Assembly (NCBI RefSeq): GCF_049808615.1
Contig: NZ_JBNCAN010000010.1
Coordinates: 73,605 to 137,604 of the forward strand
DNA from: Modicisalibacter sp049808615
Lineage (GTDB): Bacteria > Pseudomonadota > Gammaproteobacteria > Pseudomonadales > Halomonadaceae
Length of the DNA: 64,000 nt
Direction: 5' to 3'
Part shown: positions 23,038-31,574 of the stretch, piece after piece
Layout: each line of letters begins with the position of its first letter
Numbering within the stretch: the stretch's first letter is position 1
The notes under the pieces: model-generated
Told to the model about the DNA's origin: nothing
Database searches by the model: none
What the model saw: the letters and a program-made list of their open reading frames with translations, nothing else
Position numbers and translations under genes: made by a program

Positions 23038-23306
23038 CCACCTCCCTTGGCTCGGGGCTGTCCCGCGGTGGCTCCCTCATCTGGGGCGGAAAGACGGCCG
23101 CCACGTTCTGTGCCAAAACGCGCATGCGCCAGCTCGCGATCTCTGCCTTCCCAGCCGTGCAGCCAGGCATTGCGGAAGGCCCGCGAAAAGGTCAGTCGGC
23201 CGCAGTCCTTCCGGTAGTCGTTGTAGGGGCAGGCGTGGCGGGGGTCGCCACGGTCGCGTGCCTCCCGTCCCTTCCTCTCGGCGCCATCAAGCGCTCGGTT
23301 GGCCAT
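23034..23306 (-). CDS. RMF/CrpP-like small protein
   Basis: The start is ATG 23306 after AAGGAGAGCC. Residues 8-50 resemble ribosome modulation factor: GREARDRGD (the GYQAG-type helix), then CPYNDYRKDC and NAWLHGWEGRDRELA (the CPY...WLGGW pattern). RMF dimerises stationary-phase ribosomes; plasmid proteins of this group also include CrpP. The C-terminus is a Gly/Pro-rich tail. The match is by pattern only. Confidence 0.6.
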   Translation of the reverse strand: MANRALDGAERKGREARDRGDPRHACPYNDYRKDCGRLTFSRAFRNAWLHGWEGRDRELAHARFGTERGGRLSAPDEGATAGQPRAKGGG

Positions 23307-25452
23307 GCGGCTCTCCTTCATCTATTGCGGGGGTGGGCTGGCGCAGCCACAGCGGCAGGGAGGTCAGCCGCCGCCGCCCGGTGACGTGCCGGGCCGCTCG
23401 CTCGATGGCCGAGGGGTGGCCCACGAGCACCACGCGGCGCTTCCCGCGGGTGATGCTGGTGTACAGCCACTGCCGCTCGAGCATGTGCCAGTGCGATCGC
23501 GCCAGCGGGATCACCACGGCGGGGAACTCCGACCCCTGGGCCTTGTGGCCAGTCATGGCGTAGGCGAGCTGCAACTTGCCGAGGGCATCGCTGGTGAACA
23601 GCACTTCCCGGTCCTCGAACCGCGCCAGCACCGTCTTTTCCTCCGGGTCCGCCGCCACCACGAACCCGAGGTCGCCATTGAAGACCTCCCGGTTGTAGTC
23701 GTTCTCGGTCTGCACGATCTTGTCGCCGGCCGCCCAGCGCCGGCCGTTGATCGTCACCGAGCCCCGGTCGCCGGGGATGTGGTAGGCCCGCAGTGCGTCA
23801 TTGAGCGATCGGGTGCCGACCGGGCCACCGTGCATGGGGGTCAACACCTGCACCTCATGCAGGGTGTCGAAGCCGTGCGCCAGCATGTCGGTCGTGGCCA
23901 CGCGGAACGCCTCCTGAAGGACCAGCTCCGGGTCACTGCCCTCGGGCACCGCGACAATCTCGAAGTCGCTACCCGGGACAGACTGGGGCGGGTGTCCCTG
24001 ATTGACGGCGTGCGCCTGGACGATGATCTGGGAGCCTTCCCCCTGGCGGCGGATCTGCTGCAACCGGGCGACAGGCACTCGCCCCGAGGCGATCACATCC
24101 CGCAGGACGTTCCCCGGGCCAACCGAGGCCAGCTGATCTTGGTCACCGATGATGTAGAGCCGGCAGTGGTCGGGTAGGGCGACGACGAGGGCGCGGAACA
24201 GCTGCACGTCCACCATCGAGGCCTCATCGATGATCACCACGTCCGCCTCGATCGGGTTGTCCGCATTGAACTCGAAGCCGTTGGCGCCAGCCCCCAGCAG
24301 CCGGTGAATGGTCGTCGCGGGTCGCCCGGTCGCCTCGCTCATCCGGCGTGCGGCTCGCCCAGTCGGCGCACACAGCGCCAGCTCATAGCGACTGTCATCC
24401 AGGGTCTGCGCCAGCACCTCGGTCACCGTGGTCTTGCCGACCCCCGGGCCGCCCGTGAGTACCGCCACGCCATAGGCCAGACAGGTCACCAGGGCTTCAC
24501 GCTGCTCGTCGCTGAGCACGCGCCCATCGGATAGCTCGCCATCGACACTGGCCAGCCCGCTGTCCTCCCAGGGGACCGCTCGCGCCAGCAGGGCAGCGGC
24601 GATCGTGCGCTCTGCATTGATCAGCGCCGGCAATCCCACCAGCCCACCTTCCACCTGCTCCAGCTTCTCGTGCGCCAGCAGCAGCTCAACCACCGAGGTC
24701 GTGCGTGCCACATCCACCTCGAGGAGCTTCGCGCCTTCCGAGGCCAACTCCCCCGAGGTTGCCAATGTGTGGCCCGAGGCTGAGCGGGCATCCACGACAT
24801 GACGCAGGCCGGCGATGATGCGATCCCGGTGCGTCAGCTCGAACCCCATCGACCGCGCCATGGTGTCGGCGATGCGGAACCCGATGCCGCGAGTCTTGAG
24901 CAAGGTCCGGTAGGGGTTGGCCGACACCTTCGCGATGGTGTCCTGGCCCAGCTGGCGGAATACCGACATGGCCCGCGAGGCGCCGAGGCCGTGCCCCTGG
25001 AGGAAGATCAGGGCTTCCCGAGCTTCCTCATACTCGTTCCAGCTGCCGGCGATCCGTGCGGCCTTCTTCTTGCCGATACCGGGCACCGCTCGCAGGGCTT
25101 TCTCGTCGCCCAGGACATCCCGCAGGCCGTCACCGAAGTGCGCGACCAGCCGCTTGGCGAAGGTCGGGCCAACACCGGCCACCTTGCCGCTGGCCAGGTA
25201 GGCGCCCAGGGCCTTCGACTCCTGGGGCACCTGGGTCACCAGCCTCTCGGCCTTGAACTGCTGCCCGAAGCGGGGATGGGTCGTCCAGGCGCCATGAGCC
25301 TCTACCGACTCCCCTTCATTGAGCGGCTGGCACACCACCACCAGGGTCACCTCGCGTTCCGCCTCATCGCGCACGGTCAGGATCTGGAATCCCTCCTCGC
25401 CCACGAAACGGACATCGGCAACCACTCCGCTCAACTGCTCCAGGTTGTCCAT
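23287..25452 (-). CDS. recD2: RecD2-type 5'-3' DNA helicase
   Basis: This 721-residue protein matches RecD2. The N-terminal OB-like region (AHGAWTTHPRFGQQFKAERL), helix-hairpin-helix motifs (LRAVPGIGKKKAARIAGSW), Walker A GGPGVGKTT near residue 335, Walker B VVIIDEASMVD, motif III QLASVGPGN and the C-terminal YAMTGHKAQGSEFP are all present. RecD2 unwinds DNA 5' to 3' in repair and mobile-element maintenance, without RecBC. Its start is 7 to 40 bases after a strong terminator-like hairpin. The RMF-like gene overlaps its 3' end. Confidence 0.92.
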   Translation of the reverse strand: MDNLEQLSGVVADVRFVGEEGFQILTVRDEAEREVTLVVVCQPLNEGESVEAHGAWTTHPRFGQQFKAERLVTQVPQESKALGAYLASGKVAGVGPTFAKRLVAHFGDGLRDVLGDEKALRAVPGIGKKKAARIAGSWNEYEEAREALIFLQGHGLGASRAMSVFRQLGQDTIAKVSANPYRTLLKTRGIGFRIADTMARSMGFELTHRDRIIAGLRHVVDARSASGHTLATSGELASEGAKLLEVDVARTTSVVELLLAHEKLEQVEGGLVGLPALINAERTIAAALLARAVPWEDSGLASVDGELSDGRVLSDEQREALVTCLAYGVAVLTGGPGVGKTTVTEVLAQTLDDSRYELALCAPTGRAARRMSEATGRPATTIHRLLGAGANGFEFNADNPIEADVVIIDEASMVDVQLFRALVVALPDHCRLYIIGDQDQLASVGPGNVLRDVIASGRVPVARLQQIRRQGEGSQIIVQAHAVNQGHPPQSVPGSDFEIVAVPEGSDPELVLQEAFRVATTDMLAHGFDTLHEVQVLTPMHGGPVGTRSLNDALRAYHIPGDRGSVTINGRRWAAGDKIVQTENDYNREVFNGDLGFVVAADPEEKTVLARFEDREVLFTSDALGKLQLAYAMTGHKAQGSEFPAVVIPLARSHWHMLERQWLYTSITRGKRRVVLVGHPSAIERAARHVTGRRRLTSLPLWLRQPTPAIDEGEPHGQPSA

Positions 25453-25458
25453 GGTGCT

Positions 25459-25495
25459 ACCTCACAAAAAAAAGCCCGGCTGGGGAGAGCCGGGC
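25459..25495 (-). terminator. Terminator-like hairpin just before the helicase start
   Basis: Read on the minus strand, GCCCGGCTCTCCCCAGCCGGGC is followed by eight T. It ends only about 7 bases before the start region of the helicase. With no convincing gene upstream, it could be an attenuator of the helicase transcript rather than the end of another gene. Confidence 0.7.
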
Positions 25496-25782
25496 AAATG
25501 CAGGGTGGGAGTCAATAGGCTCTGGCAGAGCGGCGCGGCCTATTAGCACGCCCGGGACACGCCCGACTGAAGCGCTGGTTCTACTACGGGGGAGCCCACT
25601 AAGCGGTGTGAGAGAGAGAAGCCGGATCAGGGCTGCTCAGTGGGCTCTCCGGTAGCCCCGGTGACCGGGACGACCAGGCGGCTGATGCGCATCCCCAAAG
25701 CCGCGTCAGGGGAGAGAGAGGAGCCACGGGCGCACTCCGCGTAATTCGGTCGGCAGGGGTTTCTCTGTTTCCCCTGCCTATG

Positions 25783-25810
25783 TGTTGCTATACTAGACGA
25801 CGATTTATAG
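25783..25810 (-). promoter_or_regulatory. Minus-strand promoter with AAATCGTCGT core
   Basis: Read on the minus strand the segment is AAATCGTCGT, CTA, GTATAGC, like the core at 2402. It could drive the helicase operon through the hairpin at 25459. The rest of 25453-25912 holds no gene I can support. A small stem CGAGCGG/CCGCTCG at 25861-25883 lies in the probable leader of the topoisomerase. Confidence 0.5.
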
Positions 25811-25912
25811 GAATGCAACACACCCAGGGAATGGAAGACATCGTATTGTCGGCATGCTTCCGAGCGGGGCGATATTCCGCTCGACAATCCCTACCGAAGG
25901 ACAACCAACAGG

Positions 25913-28267
25913 ATGACATCACGAGCACTCATTCTGTGTGAGAAGCACTCGGATCAGGCAGACAAGATAGCCCCTGCCCTGGGGCTGACACGCAACGGAT
26001 CTTCCTATACCGGCACCTGGAATGGAGTCTCCCTGACGCTGGTATGGGCGGCTGGCCACCTGCTGGCGCCGGTCGAGCCTGCCGTTGTGAGCCCTGAGGC
26101 CAACTGGCGTGATCCACGCAGCCTGCTGCCGCTGCCTACCGCTTTTCCGCAGACCCCGACAGACCGGGGGAAGAAGTACCTGGGCAACCTGAAGAAGGCC
26201 CTCTCCCAGGCCAGTGAGGTGTGGCTGGCGACCGACCCCGACCGTGAGGGGGAGGCGATCGGCTACGAGGTTCTGCAACACGCGAAATACCGGGGCACGG
26301 TGAAGCGCATGTGGCTCACCGGCTCCATGGAAGCGTCAGACGTGCAGGCCGCGGCCAAGCGCCTCCGGGAAGGTGGGGAGACCATCTCCTACTGGCGAGC
26401 CCAGCAGGCCCGCGCCAACGCCGATGGGTTCTGGCAGTACCTCGTTCGGGCCTACACCGCGTCCGCCCGCATCGGGCTCATGGGCAAGGATCTGGGCAAG
26501 GGGAAGGGCAAGGCCGGCGTCGTTTCTGCCGGCCGTGTGCAGTCCGCTACCCTGGGGCTGGTGGTCGAGCGCGATCGCACGATTGAGGGCTTCGTCCCGG
26601 TCGACCACTACCAGGCGAAGATCACCCTGGGCGGTGGCGAATTGAGCTATGCCCCGGTCGATCCGCCTGCTGGCGCCAGCGGCATCAAGCTCCAGGACGA
26701 TGGCAAGCCGCTGTTCCTGGACCGGGACGCCATGGAGGCCTTCACACAACGCCTCGAGGGCGCCGACACGGCCGACATTCTGGCCGCGGACACCAAGCAA
26801 ACCGCCAAGCACCCGCCGCTTCCCTACAGCCTCACCGCGCTCCAGCGGGACATGTCCAAACAGCACGGGATGACGGCCACGCAGACCCTCAAGGCGGCCG
26901 ACGCCATGCGTAGCGATGGCTACCTGACCTACCCCCGGACAGAGCACGGAGAGCTGCCCGCCAGCCTCTACAACCGGGATGACCTGCTGGCGATCCTGGG
27001 CGGCGCTGCCAAGGCCGATGACGGGCTCATGGCGCCAGCACGCCTGGCGGGTCGACGGCACTGCCTGGAAGGGGCCGATGTGCCGCGCCCACGGTGCTTC
27101 ACCGACAAACCGATGAACCACCACGGGATCATCCCCACGCACAATACGCCGGACCTGTCGGCACGCTCAGACGCCGAGCGAAAGGTCTACCTGGCGTGTG
27201 CCCAGCAGTTCATCCAAGCGCTGCTTCCACCGGCCACGGTGGAGTCTCTGAAGGTCAGCGCCAGCGTCGATGTGGAAGACGTGCTGGAGCGCCAGCCAGC
27301 GCTGTTCGCCGGCACCTTCAAGCGCGTCGTTGACCCGGGCTGGATGACCGCGTTCCAGGCGCCGAAAGCGCAGAAGGATCTCCCCCCGCTGGTATCCGGC
27401 GCCAGCCTACCCATCGAGGCCGTGAGGCTTCACGAGGCCCGCACGGAGCCTCCCAAGCACTTCACGCTGGACACCCTGCTGAGCGCCATGCTCAACGCTG
27501 GACGACAGGTTGAAGGCGAGGATGCTGCGGCTCTCAAGAAGGCCGAGGGGATCGGCACCCCGGCCACCCGCGACACGGTGATTCAGACGCTCTTCGATCG
27601 CGAGTACATCGCCACTCAGCGCAAGGGTAAGCAGCAGCTGATCGTGTCCACTCCCCGAGGCCGCGCCTTCATCGATAACACCCCGCGCATGCTCTCCGAT
27701 GTCCGCGTGACGGCCGCCTGGGAGCGCGAACTCGACGCGATCCAGAACGCCTCCAGCGATGCCGAGGCCAAGCGGCTGCGCGACACCTTTATCACTCAGC
27801 AACGCGACTTCATCACCACCCGCATCAACGAGGTTATCGAGACCATGGACAACGCCCCCGAGGCCGTTCGTGAGGCCACCAACGCACCGACCGAGAACAT
27901 GATTGCCGCTGCCCGGAAGATCGCTGCTTCGCGTGATCTGGAGCTGCCTGAAGGCATTGAGCACAGCTTCGACACCTGCCGCGCATTCCTGGATGAAGTG
28001 ATGCAGCAGACGCCCCCACCCACCGACAAGATGAAGGCGTTGGCGATGCGGCTGGCGGACGAGAACGGCGTCACCTTGAATGGTGAGCTGACCTCCTTCA
28101 GGGAGTGCAAAGCGTTCATCGACAAGCACCTCCAGAACGGGGAGCCGACCCCCAAGATGCTGGCCGCCGCTGAAGCCGCCGCCAAGCGCTACGGGGTCAA
28201 GATTCCCGAGGCCGCCCGCACCTGCATCAAGGAGTGCCGGCTGTTCCTGAGCGAGCACCCGCGGTAG
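25913..28267 (+). CDS. topB: DNA topoisomerase III (plasmid TopB/TraE type)
   Basis: This 784-residue type IA topoisomerase begins with the Toprim domain (ALILCEKHSDQADKIAPAL) and the metal motif TDPDREGEA. The catalytic tyrosine is Tyr340 in YLTYPRTE. GIIPTH follows. The C-terminus carries three related units of about 40 residues with the pattern A..I..S.....LP......FD.CR.FLD, found near residues 655, 705 and 750, which match the Toprim_Crpt repeats. It would decatenate plasmid DNA and help after transfer. The start at 25913 has an AGGACAACCAACAGG leader. Confidence 0.92.
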   Translation: MTSRALILCEKHSDQADKIAPALGLTRNGSSYTGTWNGVSLTLVWAAGHLLAPVEPAVVSPEANWRDPRSLLPLPTAFPQTPTDRGKKYLGNLKKALSQASEVWLATDPDREGEAIGYEVLQHAKYRGTVKRMWLTGSMEASDVQAAAKRLREGGETISYWRAQQARANADGFWQYLVRAYTASARIGLMGKDLGKGKGKAGVVSAGRVQSATLGLVVERDRTIEGFVPVDHYQAKITLGGGELSYAPVDPPAGASGIKLQDDGKPLFLDRDAMEAFTQRLEGADTADILAADTKQTAKHPPLPYSLTALQRDMSKQHGMTATQTLKAADAMRSDGYLTYPRTEHGELPASLYNRDDLLAILGGAAKADDGLMAPARLAGRRHCLEGADVPRPRCFTDKPMNHHGIIPTHNTPDLSARSDAERKVYLACAQQFIQALLPPATVESLKVSASVDVEDVLERQPALFAGTFKRVVDPGWMTAFQAPKAQKDLPPLVSGASLPIEAVRLHEARTEPPKHFTLDTLLSAMLNAGRQVEGEDAAALKKAEGIGTPATRDTVIQTLFDREYIATQRKGKQQLIVSTPRGRAFIDNTPRMLSDVRVTAAWERELDAIQNASSDAEAKRLRDTFITQQRDFITTRINEVIETMDNAPEAVREATNAPTENMIAAARKIAASRDLELPEGIEHSFDTCRAFLDEVMQQTPPPTDKMKALAMRLADENGVTLNGELTSFRECKAFIDKHLQNGEPTPKMLAAAEAAAKRYGVKIPEAARTCIKECRLFLSEHPR

Positions 28268-28452
28268 CCGCGCACGAGGCCCGCCCGGGCACCCCCTGGG
28301 CGGGGATAGACACACCAGATCGACCACCTGCATGCCACTCGAATAGGCCCTTACCCTCGCCAAGGAAGGGGGCGAAAGAACACAGCTTGGACTCTCTCTC
28401 ACTGGGGGGATGGCACCAGCTATGGACATGGTAGGTGACACAGGAATGACGC

Positions 28453-28989
28453 ATGACCGATAGCGTATCCAGCAACACTGAGGGGGCTTCCCCGACACAG
28501 CGCAAGTCGCGTTATAGACGCACGGTAGACAGGCAAACCTACCTGGACGAGTCCGCCCAGATGGTAGGCGCCCTGAGTCATGACATCACGGCCATCATGG
28601 GGGAGTACAACCGCCAGCTAGTAGAACTCCATGAGCGGTTGCGTGACGCTCAGCCGCGTTCACACGGCGCCGTTCTGATGGACCTCAACCGCTGCGGGTA
28701 CGGGTGCCTTGGGTGCCCGCATCCGGTGTGGGTGAAGTGGATGGACAAGCAGAAGAATAACCGCCAGTCCGCCTCCAAGTGGATTGCCGTTCGACTGTCT
28801 CGCCCAGGCACCGCTGCACGCTCGAAAAGCATCCCAGACGAGGCCCGCGAACTGATTGCTGAAGCACAGGCGCTGATCGAGCGTAGAGCCCGTTTTATCG
28901 ATCACCTGAAGCGCATCAACAAGGCCATCGGTGCAGCTCGCAGCACACGTCCTGACCTAGGGTTTCAGCACACAGGGGAGGGTGAGTAG
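28453..28989 (+). CDS. Hypothetical protein with a Cys cluster, 178 aa
   Basis: Read from ATG 28453. A helical N-terminal half (LSHDITAIMGEYNRQLVELHERLRD) is followed by CGYGCLGCPHPVWVKWM, a cluster of three Cys and one His around residue 80, then a charged C-terminus (ARELIAEAQALIERRARFIDHLKRI). It may bind a metal or nucleic acid. It follows topB by 185 bases and ends before a terminator. Family not recognised. Confidence 0.6.
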   Translation: MTDSVSSNTEGASPTQRKSRYRRTVDRQTYLDESAQMVGALSHDITAIMGEYNRQLVELHERLRDAQPRSHGAVLMDLNRCGYGCLGCPHPVWVKWMDKQKNNRQSASKWIAVRLSRPGTAARSKSIPDEARELIAEAQALIERRARFIDHLKRINKAIGAARSTRPDLGFQHTGEGE

Positions 28990-29025
28990 AGCACCCTCAT
29001 ACGGTATCGCTGACAAGCGGCAAAC

Positions 29026-29057
29026 AGGCTCCCGGGGTATCTCGCGGAGCCTTTTTT
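29026..29057 (+). terminator. Rho-independent terminator
   Basis: AGGCTCC (29026-29032) pairs with GGAGCCT (29046-29052), followed by six T. It ends the topB unit. Confidence 0.85.
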
Positions 29058-29240
29058 GTGGCTGGCACATAGAGTGATAGGACACCGCCAGAGCGCCCCA
29101 TAGAGCGCTTGCCGGTATGGCTTATACCAGCACTACAGGCGACATGGGTGTGCGATCGCCAGGCTGCATCCTTAGGGGGTACGAGCGTACTGCGGGAGGG
29201 CATCCCCAACGGGCAGAGGTGACGACAGTGCGAACGACTT

Positions 29241-29814
29241 ATCGGCGCGTGCGAGACCACGGGGAGTGTGTGCCTGTCGGGGTGTGGGGAAGCGTTACCA
29301 CCGTGCCTGCGGCTGGCGCCTTCGGTGCGTGAGCAGCCACGGCGAGTGTGTGCCGTTCGGGGTGTGGGGGAGCGTTGCCACCGTGCCTTCGGCTGGCGCT
29401 TTCGGTGCGTGAGCGACCACGGCGAGTGTGTGCCGTTCGGGGTGTGGTGAGGCATTGCCACCGTGCCTGCGGCTGGCGCTTCCGGTGCGTGAGCAGCCAC
29501 GGCGAGTGTGTGCCGTTCGGGGTGTGGTGAGGCGTTGCCACAGTGCCTGCGGCTGGCGCTTTCGGCGCGTGAGCAGCCACGATAAGTGTGTGCCATTCGG
29601 GGTGTGGGGAAGCCATGCCACAGTGCCTGCGGCTGGCGCTTCCGGTGCGTGAGCAGCCACGATGAGTGTGTGCCATTCGGGGTGTGGGGAAGCCATGCCA
29701 CAGTGCCTGCGGCTGGCGCTTCCGGTGCGTGAGCAGCCACGATGAGTGTGTGCCATTCGGGGTGTGGGGAAGCCATGCCACAGTGCCTGCGGCTGGCGCT
29801 TCCGGTGCGTGAGC
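29241..29814. repeat. Seven 80-bp tandem repeats
   Basis: Units begin at 29241, 29321, 29401, 29481, 29561, 29641 and 29721, each exactly 80 bp apart, with a partial eighth to 29814. Typical blocks are GTGCGTGAGCAGCCAC, GAGTGTGTGCCATTCGGGG and CTGCGGCTGGCGCTTCCGG. The last three units are almost identical; the first is the most diverged. 80 is not a multiple of 3, so the long frames across it rotate and are not a repeat protein. A partition centromere, oriT-like site or replication-related array is possible. Confidence 0.8.
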
Positions 29815-29880
29815 GACAGCAGCCAGGGCCAGTTAAAACGAAGTGGCTTTGGGGCGAATTCTGGGTTTGAGATCGAGCAA

Positions 29881-29941
29881 GGCTAGGCATTTCGAGGCCC
29901 GCCTCGTATTCAGGCCGCGGAGCGGCCCATGTGCTTTTCGT
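29881..29941. repeat. 61-bp direct repeat, copy A
   Basis: It begins GGCTAGGCATTTCGAGG and ends CATGTGCTTTTCGT. It contains two inverted repeats, GAGGC-CC-GCCTC and GGCCGCGGAGCGGCC. Copy B at 30044 differs at about four positions. No coding frame is convincing here. Confidence 0.8.
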
Positions 29942-30043
29942 ATTGCAAGCGGCAGTGCCCAAGCGTCGTCACCACAGCGCAGCTTTGCAGCCGTCACAGA
30001 ACGAAGTCCATGCGGGCGAAATTGCAGGATAGGAAACCACCAG

Positions 30044-30104
30044 GGCTAGGCATTTCGAGGCTTGCCTCGTACCCAGGCCGCGGAGCGGCCCATGTGCTTT
30101 TCGT
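30044..30104. repeat. 61-bp direct repeat, copy B
   Basis: Matches copy A at 29881-29941 apart from about four bases, mostly in the loop of the first inverted repeat (GAGGC-TT-GCCTC) and the spacer after it. Both stems are kept, which suggests that the fold or binding site matters. Confidence 0.8.
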
Positions 30105-30462
30105 TGTATGTGGAAAGGGTCTCGAGCATTCAGTATAAGCAGCGATCGAGCATTACTAGGAACGCTGAAAAAGTGCTGATATGCCAACTAATTATGCCCA
30201 AATATGTGCCCTGATATAGCTTTACGAGAGCACCATGAAGAGCATTACAGGAGCGGTTGTCATGAGAGCACCAACGGAATGCTCTATCTCAGTCAGTCGG
30301 CAAGATGCGTCTAACCCGTTCGATTCCCGTAATCATAGTCAAGTCATGGGAACGGGGATCGATTCCCGTACTGGCCAATCCAGGGCCGGGGCTCATAGGC
30401 TGTCTACTGAAGCCAGTCGGCACGCCGTTCAGGCGCCCCCTGACCTTGGTAAGGGGATTCGC
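30105..30462. other. Non-coding stretch before the regulator
   Basis: I see no supportable gene. Two segments, GTTCGATTCCCGT near 30317 and CGATTCCCGTACTGGCCA near 30360, look like tRNA T-arm and 3' ends but belong to no complete tRNA. They might be remnants of an attachment site. Confidence 0.4.
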
Positions 30463-31080
30463 CTAGCTGCTCGAGGGGTACTCAGCCCTAAAATCTTCCA
30501 TGGCCTTCAACAGGTCCAGGTAGTCAACGCCACCCGTGATCAGCCGAGTCTTGGTGGCTCGCTCGTACATCCAGACGCTCCATAGCTTCATGTGGGTTGA
30601 GGCCCCATCGAGATCCTTGGGCATCATGCCGCCCCACTCAGGATCATCAGCCATGAAATGAAGCGCCCTGTCGATTGCGCGATCCAGGTCATTCTGAGGC
30701 GAGTAGAAGTCCTCCAAACGAACCTGCTCGGCCAGGATCATGACAGCCAGCACGGGATAGTTCAGCCACTCCGCGAATCGCTCTAACACATCCCGGCCCA
30801 GGGTGGTGGCCTGGCGCCGGCCTGTTTTCAGGTGGCTCAACGTGGAGGGTGCTATGCCAAGTCTCTCGGCCAGCTCAGTGATAGAGATCCCTTCACTTAC
30901 CACCCGCTCAAAGATGATTTGAACCAGCTTGTAGCCTGGGGCGTCTGGCTCGATTTGCAGATAGTCACTCCGCGGCCCCTTAGGCTTTCCCTTCTGCCCA
31001 CCCTTCGGGCCGGGGCCTGGCTTGCGCTTTCCGGCCTCAATGACCTTCTTCAGGTCGTCGTTTTCATTGTCGTGATCCAA
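30463..31080 (-). CDS. Xre-family transcriptional regulator
   Basis: The protein has a basic Gly/Pro/Lys-rich N-terminal segment (KRKPGPGPKGGQKGKPKGPR) and a helix-turn-helix ITELAERLGIAPSTLSHLKTGRR in the middle. It then has an acidic C-terminus with Trp residues (DPEWGGMMPKDLDG, HMKLWSVWMYER). TTG 31080 is preferred because GGGAGAGAG precedes it and the promoter -10 at 31123-31128 would leave the GTG at 31113 with almost no leader. Because its own promoter resembles the AAANCGT-N6-GTATANT family, it may be the regulator of that family and of the nearby transfer genes. Confidence 0.75.
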   Translation of the reverse strand: MDHDNENDDLKKVIEAGKRKPGPGPKGGQKGKPKGPRSDYLQIEPDAPGYKLVQIIFERVVSEGISITELAERLGIAPSTLSHLKTGRRQATTLGRDVLERFAEWLNYPVLAVMILAEQVRLEDFYSPQNDLDRAIDRALHFMADDPEWGGMMPKDLDGASTHMKLWSVWMYERATKTRLITGGVDYLDLLKAMEDFRAEYPSSS

Positions 31081-31112
31081 TGCTCTCTCCCATACGCCGG
31101 AATTCGACGCCA

Positions 31113-31151
31113 CTCACATGTAACTATACCAGATAACGTTTTCTAACGGTC
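31113..31151 (-). promoter_or_regulatory. Probable promoter of the Xre regulator
   Basis: On the minus strand AAAACGTTATCTGGTATAGT resembles the cores at 2402, 25783 and 41801, with -10 TATAGT (31123-31128). It would allow autoregulation. Confidence 0.5.
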
Positions 31152-31220
31152 CCGGGCTATCCGCAGCAGTCAGCGTAGCTGCAAGATTGCTTCGTCGTCA
31201 TGATAACCCAGGAGACCGAA

Positions 31221-31574
31221 ATGCTCATTGGCCGCGTAGAGCACGACCCCAAAAAGCAGATTCAGGCCCAACTGCCTGAATCCACGATCAATCGGCTGGA
31301 TCAATACCGTGAGCTGTACCAGCTCACCTTCGGCGAGAAGGTTTCGACCAGTGATCTGGTCGACCTAATGCTGAGGAACGTCATGGACAGGGACCGCGAG
31401 TTCAAGCGGTTTCTGAAGGACCAGGAGCGGAAGGAGAAGCAAGAGGCCAAGCAGCAAGGCCAGGGGGGTGAGGCCCCGGCCGGCGAGCCTCGTGATGGTG
31501 GGGGTGAGAGAAATCACACCACAAGCGAGGAAGACCGCAAGCACGGTCAGCCAAAACAGGGCATGGGGCGCTAG
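31221..31574 (+). CDS. Small ribbon-helix-helix-like protein, possible relaxosome accessory factor
   Basis: ATG 31221 follows AGGAGACCG, better than ATG 31200. The first 60 residues (KQIQAQLPESTINRLDQYRELYQ, then VSTSDLVDLMLRNVMDRDREF) resemble ribbon-helix-helix or MobC-like DNA-binding proteins. The C-terminus is a charged, low-complexity tail (KEKQEAKQQGQGG). It lies between the non-coding repeat region and the transfer genes, as relaxosome accessory genes often do. The function is an inference from position and fold tone. Confidence 0.5.
   Translation: MLIGRVEHDPKKQIQAQLPESTINRLDQYRELYQLTFGEKVSTSDLVDLMLRNVMDRDREFKRFLKDQERKEKQEAKQQGQGGEAPAGEPRDGGGERNHTTSEEDRKHGQPKQGMGR

Noticed and set aside
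23299..24177. Plus-strand frames opposite the RecD2-like helicase
   Set aside because: Antisense to a conserved helicase; no motif or ribosome-binding site.
25627..25887. 86-codon minus-strand frame ahead of the helicase
   Set aside because: It spans the promoter-like core at 25783 and the topoisomerase leader and has no ribosome-binding site.
29241..29814. CRISPR array
   Set aside because: The whole 80-bp unit is repeated, with no variable spacers and no cas genes nearby.
29058..29962. Long open frames across the 80-bp repeats (up to 321 codons on the minus strand)
   Set aside because: The period is not a multiple of 3, so the frames rotate through the unit; there is no ribosome-binding site, and the product is low-complexity in all frames. 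Non-coding repeats explain it better.
30310..30375. tRNA gene
   Set aside because: T-arm-like GTTCGATTCCC segments are present, but I cannot fold an acceptor, D-arm and anticodon arm around them.
30235..30585. 116-codon plus-strand frame overlapping the Xre regulator
   Set aside because: It overlaps the 3' end of a well-supported regulator, and its composition is unlike neighbouring proteins.
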